A stretch of 42,500 bases of DNA, from contig CAUYUJ010000858.1 in assembly GCA_963575745.1 (NCBI GenBank), positions 1 through 42,500 of the forward strand. The letters are read 5' to 3'. Made by a program: the position numbers and the translations under genes. This document shows, piece by piece, positions 19,639 through 27,635 of the stretch. Each line of letters starts with the position of its first letter. Positions within the stretch are counted from its first letter, which is position 1. The notes below the pieces were generated by a model. That model worked only from the letters and a program-made list of their open reading frames with translations, had not been told where the DNA came from and made no database searches. Source of the DNA: Prorocentrum cordatum (lineage: Eukaryota; Sar; Dinophyceae; Prorocentrales; Prorocentraceae).

Positions 19639-22239
19639 TCAGCGGCGGTCGTGTGACCACGTTGCCGTCTGACTCGGGGGCATGCTGTTAGCGGATGGCT
19701 CCGCAGGAGGCGCTGGTGCGGCTACGCTCACGATCTCCACGCGGGTTGGCCCCGCAGAGTCCGACGAACCTCCGCCCGTGTAGCTTGGTGGTGGTGGCGG
19801 TGTCGCGGGTGGCCCCGCTTGGTTCTCAGGCGTCCATTTATTCGCCGCCTCCTGGACTGCCCAAAATATCTTAGACTTCAGGGCATCCTTCATATGTGGC
19901 CAGGTTCCTTCGGGACACTGTTGGCCCTCCCACCAGCTGTTCAGCGTCCTGTCCACGATCAAACGGGTCGTGTCTTCCAGGAACTGCTTGTCGAGATACG
20001 GCTCGACAATGTACGTATCAGTCGTGACGGTCATGGACTGTCCCGTCGCGGGTTGCCCCGCTGTGGTCTCGGCGGGTGGCCCCGCACTTACTCCGGCGGG
20101 TGGCCCAGCACCTACACCGGCGGGTGACCCCGCATTGACGGGGTCCTCTTCGTTCTCCGTCTCGGTGTAGCCATCTCGACTGCTGCGGATTGTGAAGGTG
20201 TTCGTGACCGTCTGGCTTTTAGCCCCGTCATATAAACCGCAGGGAATGGCTAGATGTCCTGAGGGAGTTTTCTTCGCCCTCATGACCTTGGCGCCCCTCC
20301 CCAGCTTCAGAGTGTAATCACCGCTGGGGAAGATAACCTTCTGGTAGCCTGGCTTCAGCACGATGATCGTGTCACGTGCTTCCATGGCTCCTAGGCCCCA
20401 GATGGCCGGGAGATTAGCACCCGAGCCTTCTGCAATGTTGGAGGCATACTCCTCAATACGGGGGCTCGCCTCATTGGCATATTGTACCCCGATCTTGAAG
20501 TTGCCCATCTTCCGACATATCGCAGCGCCCTCACCGACACCATTGATGTAGAGGGTCTTGCTCAGGGTGCATATGGCAGGTCTGCGATTGTACCTGGCCA
20601 TAATCTCCTGGAAGGTTCGCGCCGTATTGGCTCCAATGATGTTCACGTTGGACCCAATGTCTAGCATGAGCGAGATGCAGGGCATACCGTCTTCGTCAGG
20701 AAAGAATGTCCCATTTCGCGCTGCCAGAGCCATTGTACCATGGTCATTGGTGTGGTACGTGATCTGCGAACCGAGTGTACCTTTCAACAGGCGTTGTTCA
20801 AGCACCCATTGACTCATGGTTAACTCGGTGCACCACATCTGCTCATATTGGCGGCGCTCCTCCACGGTAATTGGTTCCTGTTCGAGAACCCAATAATTCG
20901 CAGAGAGTGTGGACATCCATTCACCTCCTGGCGGCAGCGTGTCCGTGTCGTCACGTGCATAGGACAGCCCCTCTGTATCGATCATGAATGTGGTGTGGAA
21001 CTGGGCTGCCTCCGCGCTCTCAGCGCTTGCCCGGCTCCTAGCGCTGACCGGGCTCGCCACACGTGAGGTCCTGGATGATCCAGTTGGCCTTCGAGTCCCG
21101 CCTCCGCTCCTGCCACTCCGCCTGATGTTGGCCTCCATTGCCCTCAGGAAGCCTGGATTTGGAGGCCCATTTGCGGGTGGCCCCGCTTTGGCGGCGGGAG
21201 CCGCTTCAGCGGGTGGCCCCGCAGCTGGGGGCTCCTGCGCTCGAAGCGTAGGCAGGATTGGCATATGGATGCCTTGCTCTGGCGCTGGCCAGGGGTGTGC
21301 CTGTGCAGCTGGGGCACGTGCGGATGGCTCCGCCGATTGCGCGGCTCGAGCTTCCAGTGCCTCCACTGCTTCACGTAGCCGACGCATTTCCCGGGCATCT
21401 GCCACGTACCTTTCCTGCTGGCGCGCTTGTTCCGACTCAGCGTCGCGCTGTCCAGCATGCGGGAAATGTGCTATAACTATGCCCGGCCCACGACATACAG
21501 CGCAGGGGGCCTCGTTCGGCGCGCCTGGCCGCTGATTGCGGACGTGCTGCTGTGCAACACGATCCCAGCATATATCGTGAAAGAAGTGCCCACACGCCAG
21601 TCTCCACACTATAGTGCCCATCTCGTAGGTGTCCATACAGATTGGGCACTGTGTGAAGTTGTAGTCTGAAATGACTGGAGCAGGCACGTCTGGGCGAGTC
21701 CGAGCTTGGCGATCGAAAGTGGTTTCGCCCTCCCGATATGGCGTCGGTGGCGGCCGTCTATCTGTCCGTTCAGCGGGTGGCCCCGCGTCTGCGGGTGTCC
21801 CCGCTTGGGTCTCACGCTCGATCCTTCTCTGGATCGCGCGTTGTTGGCGCAGCCTGGCGTTGTCCCGAGCCTGCTGCCTAGATGCCAGTATCGCTTGCTG
21901 CGTGTTGTGCACGTCGCGGATGTAGTCTGGCGTGCTGCCCATAGCGGCTGGCACCGCGAGACCAGCTGGCTGAACTACGGTCTCGGGGTCCGTCGGCGTG
22001 GGCATGTAGGCGTAGTGCGGCATAGACTGCGCATCGACCGCTCGTGTAAACTGCAAACGAAACATCTCATTAGCAAGGTTCCGAGTGTATTCGTTCGCAG
22101 GTGGCCCCGCAATCATAGGTGTGTTATTCATCTGCGCGTAGTACTCCGGGTACATCGGCGCGTCCATGGCCTGTGCCTCTGCTGGTCCATGATTGTCCCA
22201 TCCATATATTGGGTGTGATGCTATTCCTGGAATAAACAC
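19639..22239 (-). CDS. Copia polyprotein segment with RING-H2 finger and retropepsin-like protease
   Basis: An 866-codon frame. Residues about 195-250 form a RING-H2 finger: CPIC, then CGHFFHDIC, then CAVC, matching C-x2-C ... C-x1-H-x2-H-x2-C ... C-x2-C. RING-H2 proteins are usually E3 ubiquitin ligases; here it precedes the protease, an uncommon place. From about residue 518 a retropepsin-like domain follows: LMLDIGSNVNIIG holds the catalytic aspartate in D-I-G instead of D-T/S-G, followed by INGVGEG, LPAIWGLGAME and TPSGHLAIPCGLYD. Linkers before and after are full of AGPPA-type hairpin-encoded repeats. The frame ends at a TGA (19639-19641), yet the same frame stays open beyond it into the following segment, so this stop may be a point mutation or a recoding site. 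Confidence 0.75.
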   Translation of the reverse strand: MFIPGIASHPIYGWDNHGPAEAQAMDAPMYPEYYAQMNNTPMIAGPPANEYTRNLANEMFRLQFTRAVDAQSMPHYAYMPTPTDPETVVQPAGLAVPAAMGSTPDYIRDVHNTQQAILASRQQARDNARLRQQRAIQRRIERETQAGTPADAGPPAERTDRRPPPTPYREGETTFDRQARTRPDVPAPVISDYNFTQCPICMDTYEMGTIVWRLACGHFFHDICWDRVAQQHVRNQRPGAPNEAPCAVCRGPGIVIAHFPHAGQRDAESEQARQQERYVADAREMRRLREAVEALEARAAQSAEPSARAPAAQAHPWPAPEQGIHMPILPTLRAQEPPAAGPPAEAAPAAKAGPPANGPPNPGFLRAMEANIRRSGRSGGGTRRPTGSSRTSRVASPVSARSRASAESAEAAQFHTTFMIDTEGLSYARDDTDTLPPGGEWMSTLSANYWVLEQEPITVEERRQYEQMWCTELTMSQWVLEQRLLKGTLGSQITYHTNDHGTMALAARNGTFFPDEDGMPCISLMLDIGSNVNIIGANTARTFQEIMARYNRRPAICTLSKTLYINGVGEGAAICRKMGNFKIGVQYANEASPRIEEYASNIAEGSGANLPAIWGLGAMEARDTIIVLKPGYQKVIFPSGDYTLKLGRGAKVMRAKKTPSGHLAIPCGLYDGAKSQTVTNTFTIRSSRDGYTETENEEDPVNAGSPAGVGAGPPAGVSAGPPAETTAGQPATGQSMTVTTDTYIVEPYLDKQFLEDTTRLIVDRTLNSWWEGQQCPEGTWPHMKDALKSKIFWAVQEAANKWTPENQAGPPATPPPPPSYTGGGSSDSAGPTRVEIVSVAAPAPPAEPSANSMPPSQTATWSHDRR
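20048..20133. repeat. Array of four hairpin repeats at exact 24-nt spacing
   Basis: Units begin at 20048, 20072, 20096 and 20120: GCGGG stems with loops TTGC, TGGC, TGGC (right arm CCAGC, one mismatch) and TGAC, right arms CCCGC. Spacing is a multiple of 3 and the coding strand reads SPAGVGAGPPAGVSAGPPAE, between the protease and the next segment. Confidence 0.85.
21173..21222. repeat. Array of three hairpin repeats at exact 18-nt spacing
   Basis: Units at 21173-21186 (GCGGG-TGGC-CCCGC), 21191-21204 (GCGGC-GGGA-GCCGC) and 21209-21222 (GCGGG-TGGC-CCCGC). The central unit has a compensated stem change. Encodes the AGPPAEAAPAAKAGPPA linker downstream of the RING finger. Confidence 0.85.
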
Positions 22240-22799
22240 CTGTCGATATGATTCGTGGGATCAGCATTTGGAGCATCTTCAGAAGTCCAGCTCCAGAGAG
22301 GCCGAAAGTCGCCATGATTCGTAACATCTATGTTGCGGTTCCGCAACAGGCTGGGCTCTCTATCAGCTTGTTGCTGCAGAAAAGTAGCCTGTGCTCTTAA
22401 GTTGGCTGCCCGACGTTCGTAGTCTGAACCTTGCTGTCCGTCAGCGGGTGGCCCCGCATGTGCGGGTGGCTCCGCAGGCGTTCGCTCGGCGGGTGTCCCC
22501 GCAGCCACTCCTCCTTCACTACCCCTCGGAGTGCCAAAGGGAGTGGTCGCCTGGAGTGCTGCTGCGAGCGCCGGATTCCCGCGAATCGCCTGGAGTCTTT
22601 GCCACAAGCTGTTCTCGCTCGTTTCAGACGGCGGAGTCCGAAACGGCGAGCCACCATCTGAACCGCCCATAGGGACAAACCTCGCACCTCCAGCTTGCTG
22701 CGGAGGGCGTTGTGGTTGTGGTCCTAGGACGCCTGGTGGCCCCGCAGGAGTGCGCAGGTTCCTCTGCTGTGCGTCTGGATACCTGTATGCACTGCCCAC
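22221..22799 (-). CDS. Copia polyprotein linker segment
   Basis: A 192-codon frame joining the KptA-bearing segment to the RING/protease segment. It is proline/glycine/alanine-rich, with hairpin-encoded units (GTPAERTPAEPPAHAGPPAD) and a helix-prone stretch (YERRAANLRAQATFLQQQAD). No catalytic motif was seen. It overlaps the upstream frame over 22724-22799 and the next over 22221-22239; both joins need a -1 change. It is probably an internal linker rather than a separate protein. Confidence 0.55.
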   Translation of the reverse strand: MGSAYRYPDAQQRNLRTPAGPPGVLGPQPQRPPQQAGGARFVPMGGSDGGSPFRTPPSETSENSLWQRLQAIRGNPALAAALQATTPFGTPRGSEGGVAAGTPAERTPAEPPAHAGPPADGQQGSDYERRAANLRAQATFLQQQADREPSLLRNRNIDVTNHGDFRPLWSWTSEDAPNADPTNHIDRCLFQE

Positions 22800-25700
22800 G
22801 GGTCAGCACGATATAGCTGATCGGTCAGTCCAGAGACGTCGGCTGGTGTCAAATAGCTGTTGAGGGCCTGGACCCATGTCTGCTGGTCCGGCCTCCAAGG
22901 AGATGCTACCGTTGCTACTGGTGTGACCACTTGTTGCCATGAACCGTCCGAGGTGTCTACCGCGGGTGTCCCCGCACCTGCGGGTGGCCCCGCTTCAGGC
23001 ATGACCTCGTCCTCCTGGGCATTCATCATGAGGACTGTCTGTGTGTCGTACGGTCGTGGAGCAACATCTTGCTCGGTCATGATCAAATTGAATGGGCGAC
23101 CGTCCGTCTTAGTCCAGCCCTTTAGGTACATGGCGTGATCTTCCATTACACCCAGAGTTCTGTCACACAATTTAAGTGGCAGGTAGTCATCGGTGCGAAT
23201 CCTGTCCGCGGGTTGGCCCCGCCTCCGCGACTTGTCATAAGCCAGCGGATTGCTCCATGCTTCGCCGACCCGATATTTCGCAATGCTCACAATCTGGAGG
23301 ATATGATCGGGCGGTATACGTCCGTCGTGGCCCCGTGTCATGACTATGTCATTTGCTGATCTCCATAGGGAGAAGCCACTGGACAGCATCTTGTTGATGC
23401 TGCAGAATATGAGCACCTCCGAGTCAGGACGGATGCCCGATTGAATCCTCGGGTCGCCCGGGAGGTAGGGGCAGCCGTGCACAAATTGGCGCCCCCCCTT
23501 CCTTTTAGGGTTGTCCTGTGCGAGGCATGAAAGGCCATTAGCAAGGATGTCCTTGACATACTCCCACTGTGTCCCGTGGATGAAATATACTGGGTCGTCT
23601 GGTTCTTTCATCCATGTTGTGATCGGCTTATAAAGCGACTCGGGACAGTGGATGCCTGGACTGCTGTGGCCGTTCGTGGCTCTGATGAAGTACTGTGGCC
23701 TGCGTGCCGTTGGTCGAAACCTGGGAGGCAGCAGCATGCTGTCATCAACGCACTTCATCTGGAGCCTGCCCTTCTGCATGCCGTGATGGTCAATCATCTC
23801 ACAGCAGTTTAGCAGCACCCAATACACGTATGACGTGTGGGGCCTGCCCTTGATCAGCACCTCGTGCATTTCACGATAGCCTTTCCACTGATCATTTTCA
23901 GTCCAGTTTGTCAGCAGATCGTCAACAACAACCCAGCCATCGTATGGATCGAAAGTGCTGATCTTTTCGAAGTGTCGGCTGAATCCGTCCTTCCAATATG
24001 GACTATGGCGTAGGGCTGTAGAGAACCATATTGACACCTTGGTCATTTGCCCTTCGCGCGGCAAAGTCGGATCCATGCCGAACCTCTCCATGACCTTCAG
24101 GAGCTCTGCTTTATGCTGCGCAACGCGTAGTGGCGGCCTGTCTCGCAACATATTTCCCACGGTTTGTCGTTCACGTTCCCAGTCGTTGCGGCACTCGAAG
24201 TTACGACGATCAGGGCAATTAATGACCTCGTATCGGTCCGTATCGTCTCGAGTGACTCGTGGGTTTATGGTGCGCTTCGGGCCTTTGCCTTCAATGCCTT
24301 GCCAGTATTCCATGGCTCCCAGAGGGATGTTCCTAAGAACAGACATTACTGGCTGCCAGCGTGCGGGTGGCCCCGCTAATGCAGCTGGCGGCGCTTTAAC
24401 GGGTGGCCCAGCAGAGCCTGCGGCTGACGAGGCAGCTCCAGCGGATGACTCCGCGCCAGGGTGCGGGTGACCTTGGTCAGCAACTGCATCATCGGTTAGT
24501 TTCTGTCGGTCGCCAAATTCTTTGAGGACTTTGAAGCGTTCTTCTCTTGAGAGAGTGCCTTCTGCGGGTGTCCCCGCTGCTGCAGCTGGCGCCGCTTTAG
24601 CGGGTGGCCCCGCAGAGCCCTTGTCCTCCTTAGCCTTGGCGGCCGCTTCTGCCCGCACCGACCTCATCCCAGCTTCGGGCTTCGGCTGCGCTTTCATTCG
24701 TGCCGAACCTGGTCGTGGTGCAAGGCGCGGCTGATGCAGAGTTGGAGTCCAGTCACCTCGGAAAGCTGCCTGAGGCTTGTCGCGAACTTCGTCCTTGACA
24801 TCGCCTTGGGTCGCCGGTGGCATCGGGGTCGATGGTCCAGCAAAAGCCTTCCTCCTCTCCGTCGCGGACAGACCGGGAGGATCTACCGGCTCAGGGTCGT
24901 CCGTCTTGGCGATCCCTCTGGCCTTCGCCCGCCCCTGTGTGCCTTCGGGGCTCTTGGACGGGTGCCTTTTCGCAGGAGTCGGTGAAGACGAGGAGTCGGC
25001 TTCAGGTCTTGGAGGTGGTCTGCTGCCCTTGCCCGGTTGTGGACCAGGAGGGTCTCTAGGAGGGCCTTCTGGCTGGCCATGATCATGGATGACCTGCCTC
25101 ATCTGGTCGATGTCGGCAGTACCTTTTATGGCCAGCTTGTACTTGCCATTTTCATGGCGGTGAATTACCCTCGTGCAAAACCACTTCTGCGCCGAAGAGC
25201 TGTAGTACCAGCAGGCGCATCCATCAGGGAATGGATTCTCTGAGCCGTCTTCCGCCGCCCATTCTTCATTCAGTTCGGTGTGGTCAGTGCCGGCGGCGGA
25301 CCCAGCAGCAGATGCAACAGCTATCCAATCGTCGTCCGCGGACCCAGCGGCTGGCGCCGCGTCTGCGGGTGACCCCGCTTCTTTGCTGGATCCTGCGGGT
25401 GACCCCGCCTCTTTATGGAATCGGCGGTTCCATTCCTTGAGGCGATGGTCATTGGGAAGCTGTACCCAATTTTCCCTGACGATGTTGGCCACCTCTTCGG
25501 TCATAGGGACGCGATCGGCTTCGGTGATGCGCTTTCCTCCTCCAGGGACCTCCTTGTTAGGATCATGGACGTTGCCAGCGTCATCTCCATGAGACCAATT
25601 CCACGGGGTCTCACCGTGATGAGGACTCCTGGAGGGGCGGTCCATCGGACAACTGCGCATGTGACCTTTGAAGGGCTCGCATTGACATACTTGTTTCCTG

Positions 25701-26686
25701 TATGTCTTGCGATCGTTGATGATCTCCTGTTTCTTAGCCCTTTTGTCCCAAGCCTCTGGCGTTTTGGTCTTGCCACCCTTGGTACGTATTATCACGCCAG
25801 TTTCGTCCCTTTTGGTGCAGTACTCCTTAGAATACCAGTGGCGGATCACGTCCATCGAGTAGCCGGGGTACCAGTTGATGTACCAATCCGGCACGTGCTG
25901 AGCGGATACACCAACGGAGTGCTCAGTACTGTACGGGTAGCCCGATGCATCATGTGTAGGGCGTCTGGGAGCTGAACGGCTCCTCCTGCGGGCTGGCCCC
26001 GCTGACGCACTACCACGTTCCATTGGCCTTTGATCGTCATGCTCTGAGTCTCGGGGAGGCGATGGTCGTCTGTCCCTCTTGGCGTAGCGCATGTCCTCCG
26101 AGTCCTCTGAGCTGTCCTGGACCATGAATACGTGTTGATACGGGCTTCGGAAGTACCCGATGTCGTTTAACTGCTCCATCGTGAGGTCGTTGAGGTCCAT
26201 TTGATCACAACCCTGCATAAATACATCCATAGACCAAGCGGGTGGCCCCGCTGTTGCGGCTGGCGTCACTTCGGCGGGTGACCCCGCTAGAGCCTGGAGT
26301 GCTGTCAGCATCTGAGGTGCCGACATGTCCGAATCCAGGTATGGACGCAGCCGTGCAGCCCCTGGGCGCGACAGCAGGTCGTTCATGGTTATCTGCTGAT
26401 GTGCTGGCGCACTCAGGAACCGGATTGCTTCTGCGACCTGCTCTTGGAGCATGTCTTTATAGTCCTCTTCGGCCTCTTCGGAGTCAGAATACGCGGGATG
26501 GCCCCGCATTTCGTCATCAGCGTCTCCCGCCTCCGAGCCAGCTCGCGAAAGATCTGGCAGCAACGGCATGCCAATCACCTGCGGTGCCAGCGCGGCGGTG
26601 AGCTCTTCCTCGGTCGCCGGGACGGTCTCAGCTTCGGAGACCTCGTCGCTCGGCGGGTGGCCCCGCTGGAAGACCGAACCAAGCAT
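22724..26686 (-). CDS. Copia polyprotein segment with KptA/Tpt1 RNA 2'-phosphotransferase-like domain
   Basis: A 1,320-codon frame. Residues about 875-1135 match the KptA/Tpt1 family block by block. TALRHSP at about 889 is the N-terminal L-R-H motif, followed by GWVVVDDLL. Then come KGRLQMK and FIRATNGHS (about 999-1010, the family's IRA-x-x-GHS block), IHGTQWEYVKDILANGL (about 1036, the HGT NAD-binding motif), and GRQFVH (about 1064). IRPDSEVLIF with GFSLWRSANDIVMTRG and IPPDHI (about 1101-1130) ends the domain. Known Tpt1 enzymes move an RNA 2'-phosphate to NAD+, and some ADP-ribosylate nucleic-acid 5'-phosphates. The R, H, R, R set looks present, so activity is possible. Upstream are a CQCEPFKGHMRSC zinc-like motif (near 25630-25680) and an SH3-like strand region (CACWYYSSSAQKWFCTRVIH), joined by linkers made of hairpin-encoded AGPPA repeats. 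Ends with TAG; the next frame is reached by a -1 change. Confidence 0.8.
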   Translation of the reverse strand: MLGSVFQRGHPPSDEVSEAETVPATEEELTAALAPQVIGMPLLPDLSRAGSEAGDADDEMRGHPAYSDSEEAEEDYKDMLQEQVAEAIRFLSAPAHQQITMNDLLSRPGAARLRPYLDSDMSAPQMLTALQALAGSPAEVTPAATAGPPAWSMDVFMQGCDQMDLNDLTMEQLNDIGYFRSPYQHVFMVQDSSEDSEDMRYAKRDRRPSPPRDSEHDDQRPMERGSASAGPARRRSRSAPRRPTHDASGYPYSTEHSVGVSAQHVPDWYINWYPGYSMDVIRHWYSKEYCTKRDETGVIIRTKGGKTKTPEAWDKRAKKQEIINDRKTYRKQVCQCEPFKGHMRSCPMDRPSRSPHHGETPWNWSHGDDAGNVHDPNKEVPGGGKRITEADRVPMTEEVANIVRENWVQLPNDHRLKEWNRRFHKEAGSPAGSSKEAGSPADAAPAAGSADDDWIAVASAAGSAAGTDHTELNEEWAAEDGSENPFPDGCACWYYSSSAQKWFCTRVIHRHENGKYKLAIKGTADIDQMRQVIHDHGQPEGPPRDPPGPQPGKGSRPPPRPEADSSSSPTPAKRHPSKSPEGTQGRAKARGIAKTDDPEPVDPPGLSATERRKAFAGPSTPMPPATQGDVKDEVRDKPQAAFRGDWTPTLHQPRLAPRPGSARMKAQPKPEAGMRSVRAEAAAKAKEDKGSAGPPAKAAPAAAAGTPAEGTLSREERFKVLKEFGDRQKLTDDAVADQGHPHPGAESSAGAASSAAGSAGPPVKAPPAALAGPPARWQPVMSVLRNIPLGAMEYWQGIEGKGPKRTINPRVTRDDTDRYEVINCPDRRNFECRNDWERERQTVGNMLRDRPPLRVAQHKAELLKVMERFGMDPTLPREGQMTKVSIWFSTALRHSPYWKDGFSRHFEKISTFDPYDGWVVVDDLLTNWTENDQWKGYREMHEVLIKGRPHTSYVYWVLLNCCEMIDHHGMQKGRLQMKCVDDSMLLPPRFRPTARRPQYFIRATNGHSSPGIHCPESLYKPITTWMKEPDDPVYFIHGTQWEYVKDILANGLSCLAQDNPKRKGGRQFVHGCPYLPGDPRIQSGIRPDSEVLIFCSINKMLSSGFSLWRSANDIVMTRGHDGRIPPDHILQIVSIAKYRVGEAWSNPLAYDKSRRRGQPADRIRTDDYLPLKLCDRTLGVMEDHAMYLKGWTKTDGRPFNLIMTEQDVAPRPYDTQTVLMMNAQEDEVMPEAGPPAGAGTPAVDTSDGSWQQVVTPVATVASPWRPDQQTWVQALNSYLTPADVSGLTDQLYRADPWAVHTGIQTHSRGTCALLRGHQAS
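24363..24613. repeat. Cluster of perfect and decayed hairpin repeats upstream of the KptA domain
   Basis: Perfect units at 24363-24376 (TGGC), 24441-24454 (GCGGA-TGAC-TCCGC), 24564-24577 (TGTC) and 24600-24613 (TGGC). Imperfect ones lie between at 18-nt steps: 24381, 24399 and 24582. The gradient from perfect to decayed units suggests repeated duplication of an 18-nt module followed by mutation. Confidence 0.8.
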
Positions 26687-27635
26687 TGAACGCGACCTCG
26701 TCGACTTCGTCCCAGCCGTGGAGCTCGTCGAAGAGGGTCACTGCGTAGTCTTCCAGGGCTACGGTTACTTCAGCGCAGCGGGCCATCACGTAGTACGTGG
26801 AGGAGCCCGCAGCGGGAGCCGCTTCTGGATTGACGTAAAACTCGTAGTCAATGTAGTCTATGTCATCCATAAAAGAATTTTGAGCCAAATGTACGGATCC
26901 CTTTCCTTTCCCCTTCGGGCATTGATCGCGCAAGTGCTCTGTGCTACCGCATGTATGACACTTCATAGTATTGCCAGAAGCGTCCCTAGGGTTGCCCCTC
27001 CGCCCTTTTCCCTTACCGGAGGTCCGCCTGTGACCCCGACCTTTGCCTCCGATAAGAACTTCTTCAAAGGCTATATCAGTTAAGGACGTGAGGAAAGCAG
27101 TAATACCCCTACCATGCATACGGCGTCTGCGACCCCCTTTGCCACGACCCTTTCCAAATCGTTTGAAATGTCGGCGTACTGCACGTCTCACTTTTCTGAC
27201 TGGTTTCTTCATAAAGCGCCTCCAACGGCGTTTTGATTTGCGATAAGCCATAAAAGCGGCTTCCGCTCTTTGTTGTTCAGAAAGGTGAGTGTCATCCGCT
27301 GGATAGTCATTACCAGCAGAGACTATGCCATTGTGCTCATCGTCAGATGAGGTATCTGTGTCAGTGCCAGATTCAAACGGTGAGGGTGGCTGAGACCCTT
27401 GAGCGGATGACTCCGCTTGGCCCCAGAGGGTTGTGCCCGAGGGCGGGCTTGCAGTGTAGGCGGCGCCTGGCGAGTAGTTCGACCAGGCGTTCGCCTCAGC
27501 TGCCTCTGCCGATGCCTGGCCGGTCTGCCCTAAGAAGGGCAGTGGCCTCGTTGGGCATATCGGCTGGGTCAGCCCAGGGATTTGGCTCGCCAGGACCAGC
27601 GGGTGACCCCGCAGTCGTGGCGTAGACACCTGCAT
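26628..27635 (-). CDS. Gag, nucleocapsid part with CCHC zinc knuckle
   Basis: A 335-codon frame; its upstream end overlaps the capsid frame. A highly basic region (YRKSKRRWRRFMKKPVRKVR then RAVRRHFKRFGKGRGKGGRR) precedes CHTCGSTEHLRDQC at about 26928-26970, which fits C-x2-C-x4-H-x4-C of retroviral-type nucleocapsids. Such knuckles bind the element RNA. An acidic, tyrosine-rich tail follows (DDIDYIDYEFYVNPEA). The frame ends at 26628 and continues in the next frame through a +1 change within 26628-26686, exactly where hairpin repeat 26653-26666 lies. Conserved order and the knuckle make this a confident call. Confidence 0.85.
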   Translation of the reverse strand: MQVSTPRLRGHPLVLASQIPGLTQPICPTRPLPFLGQTGQASAEAAEANAWSNYSPGAAYTASPPSGTTLWGQAESSAQGSQPPSPFESGTDTDTSSDDEHNGIVSAGNDYPADDTHLSEQQRAEAAFMAYRKSKRRWRRFMKKPVRKVRRAVRRHFKRFGKGRGKGGRRRRMHGRGITAFLTSLTDIAFEEVLIGGKGRGHRRTSGKGKGRRGNPRDASGNTMKCHTCGSTEHLRDQCPKGKGKGSVHLAQNSFMDDIDYIDYEFYVNPEAAPAAGSSTYYVMARCAEVTVALEDYAVTLFDELHGWDEVDEVAFNAWFGLPAGPPAERRGLRS

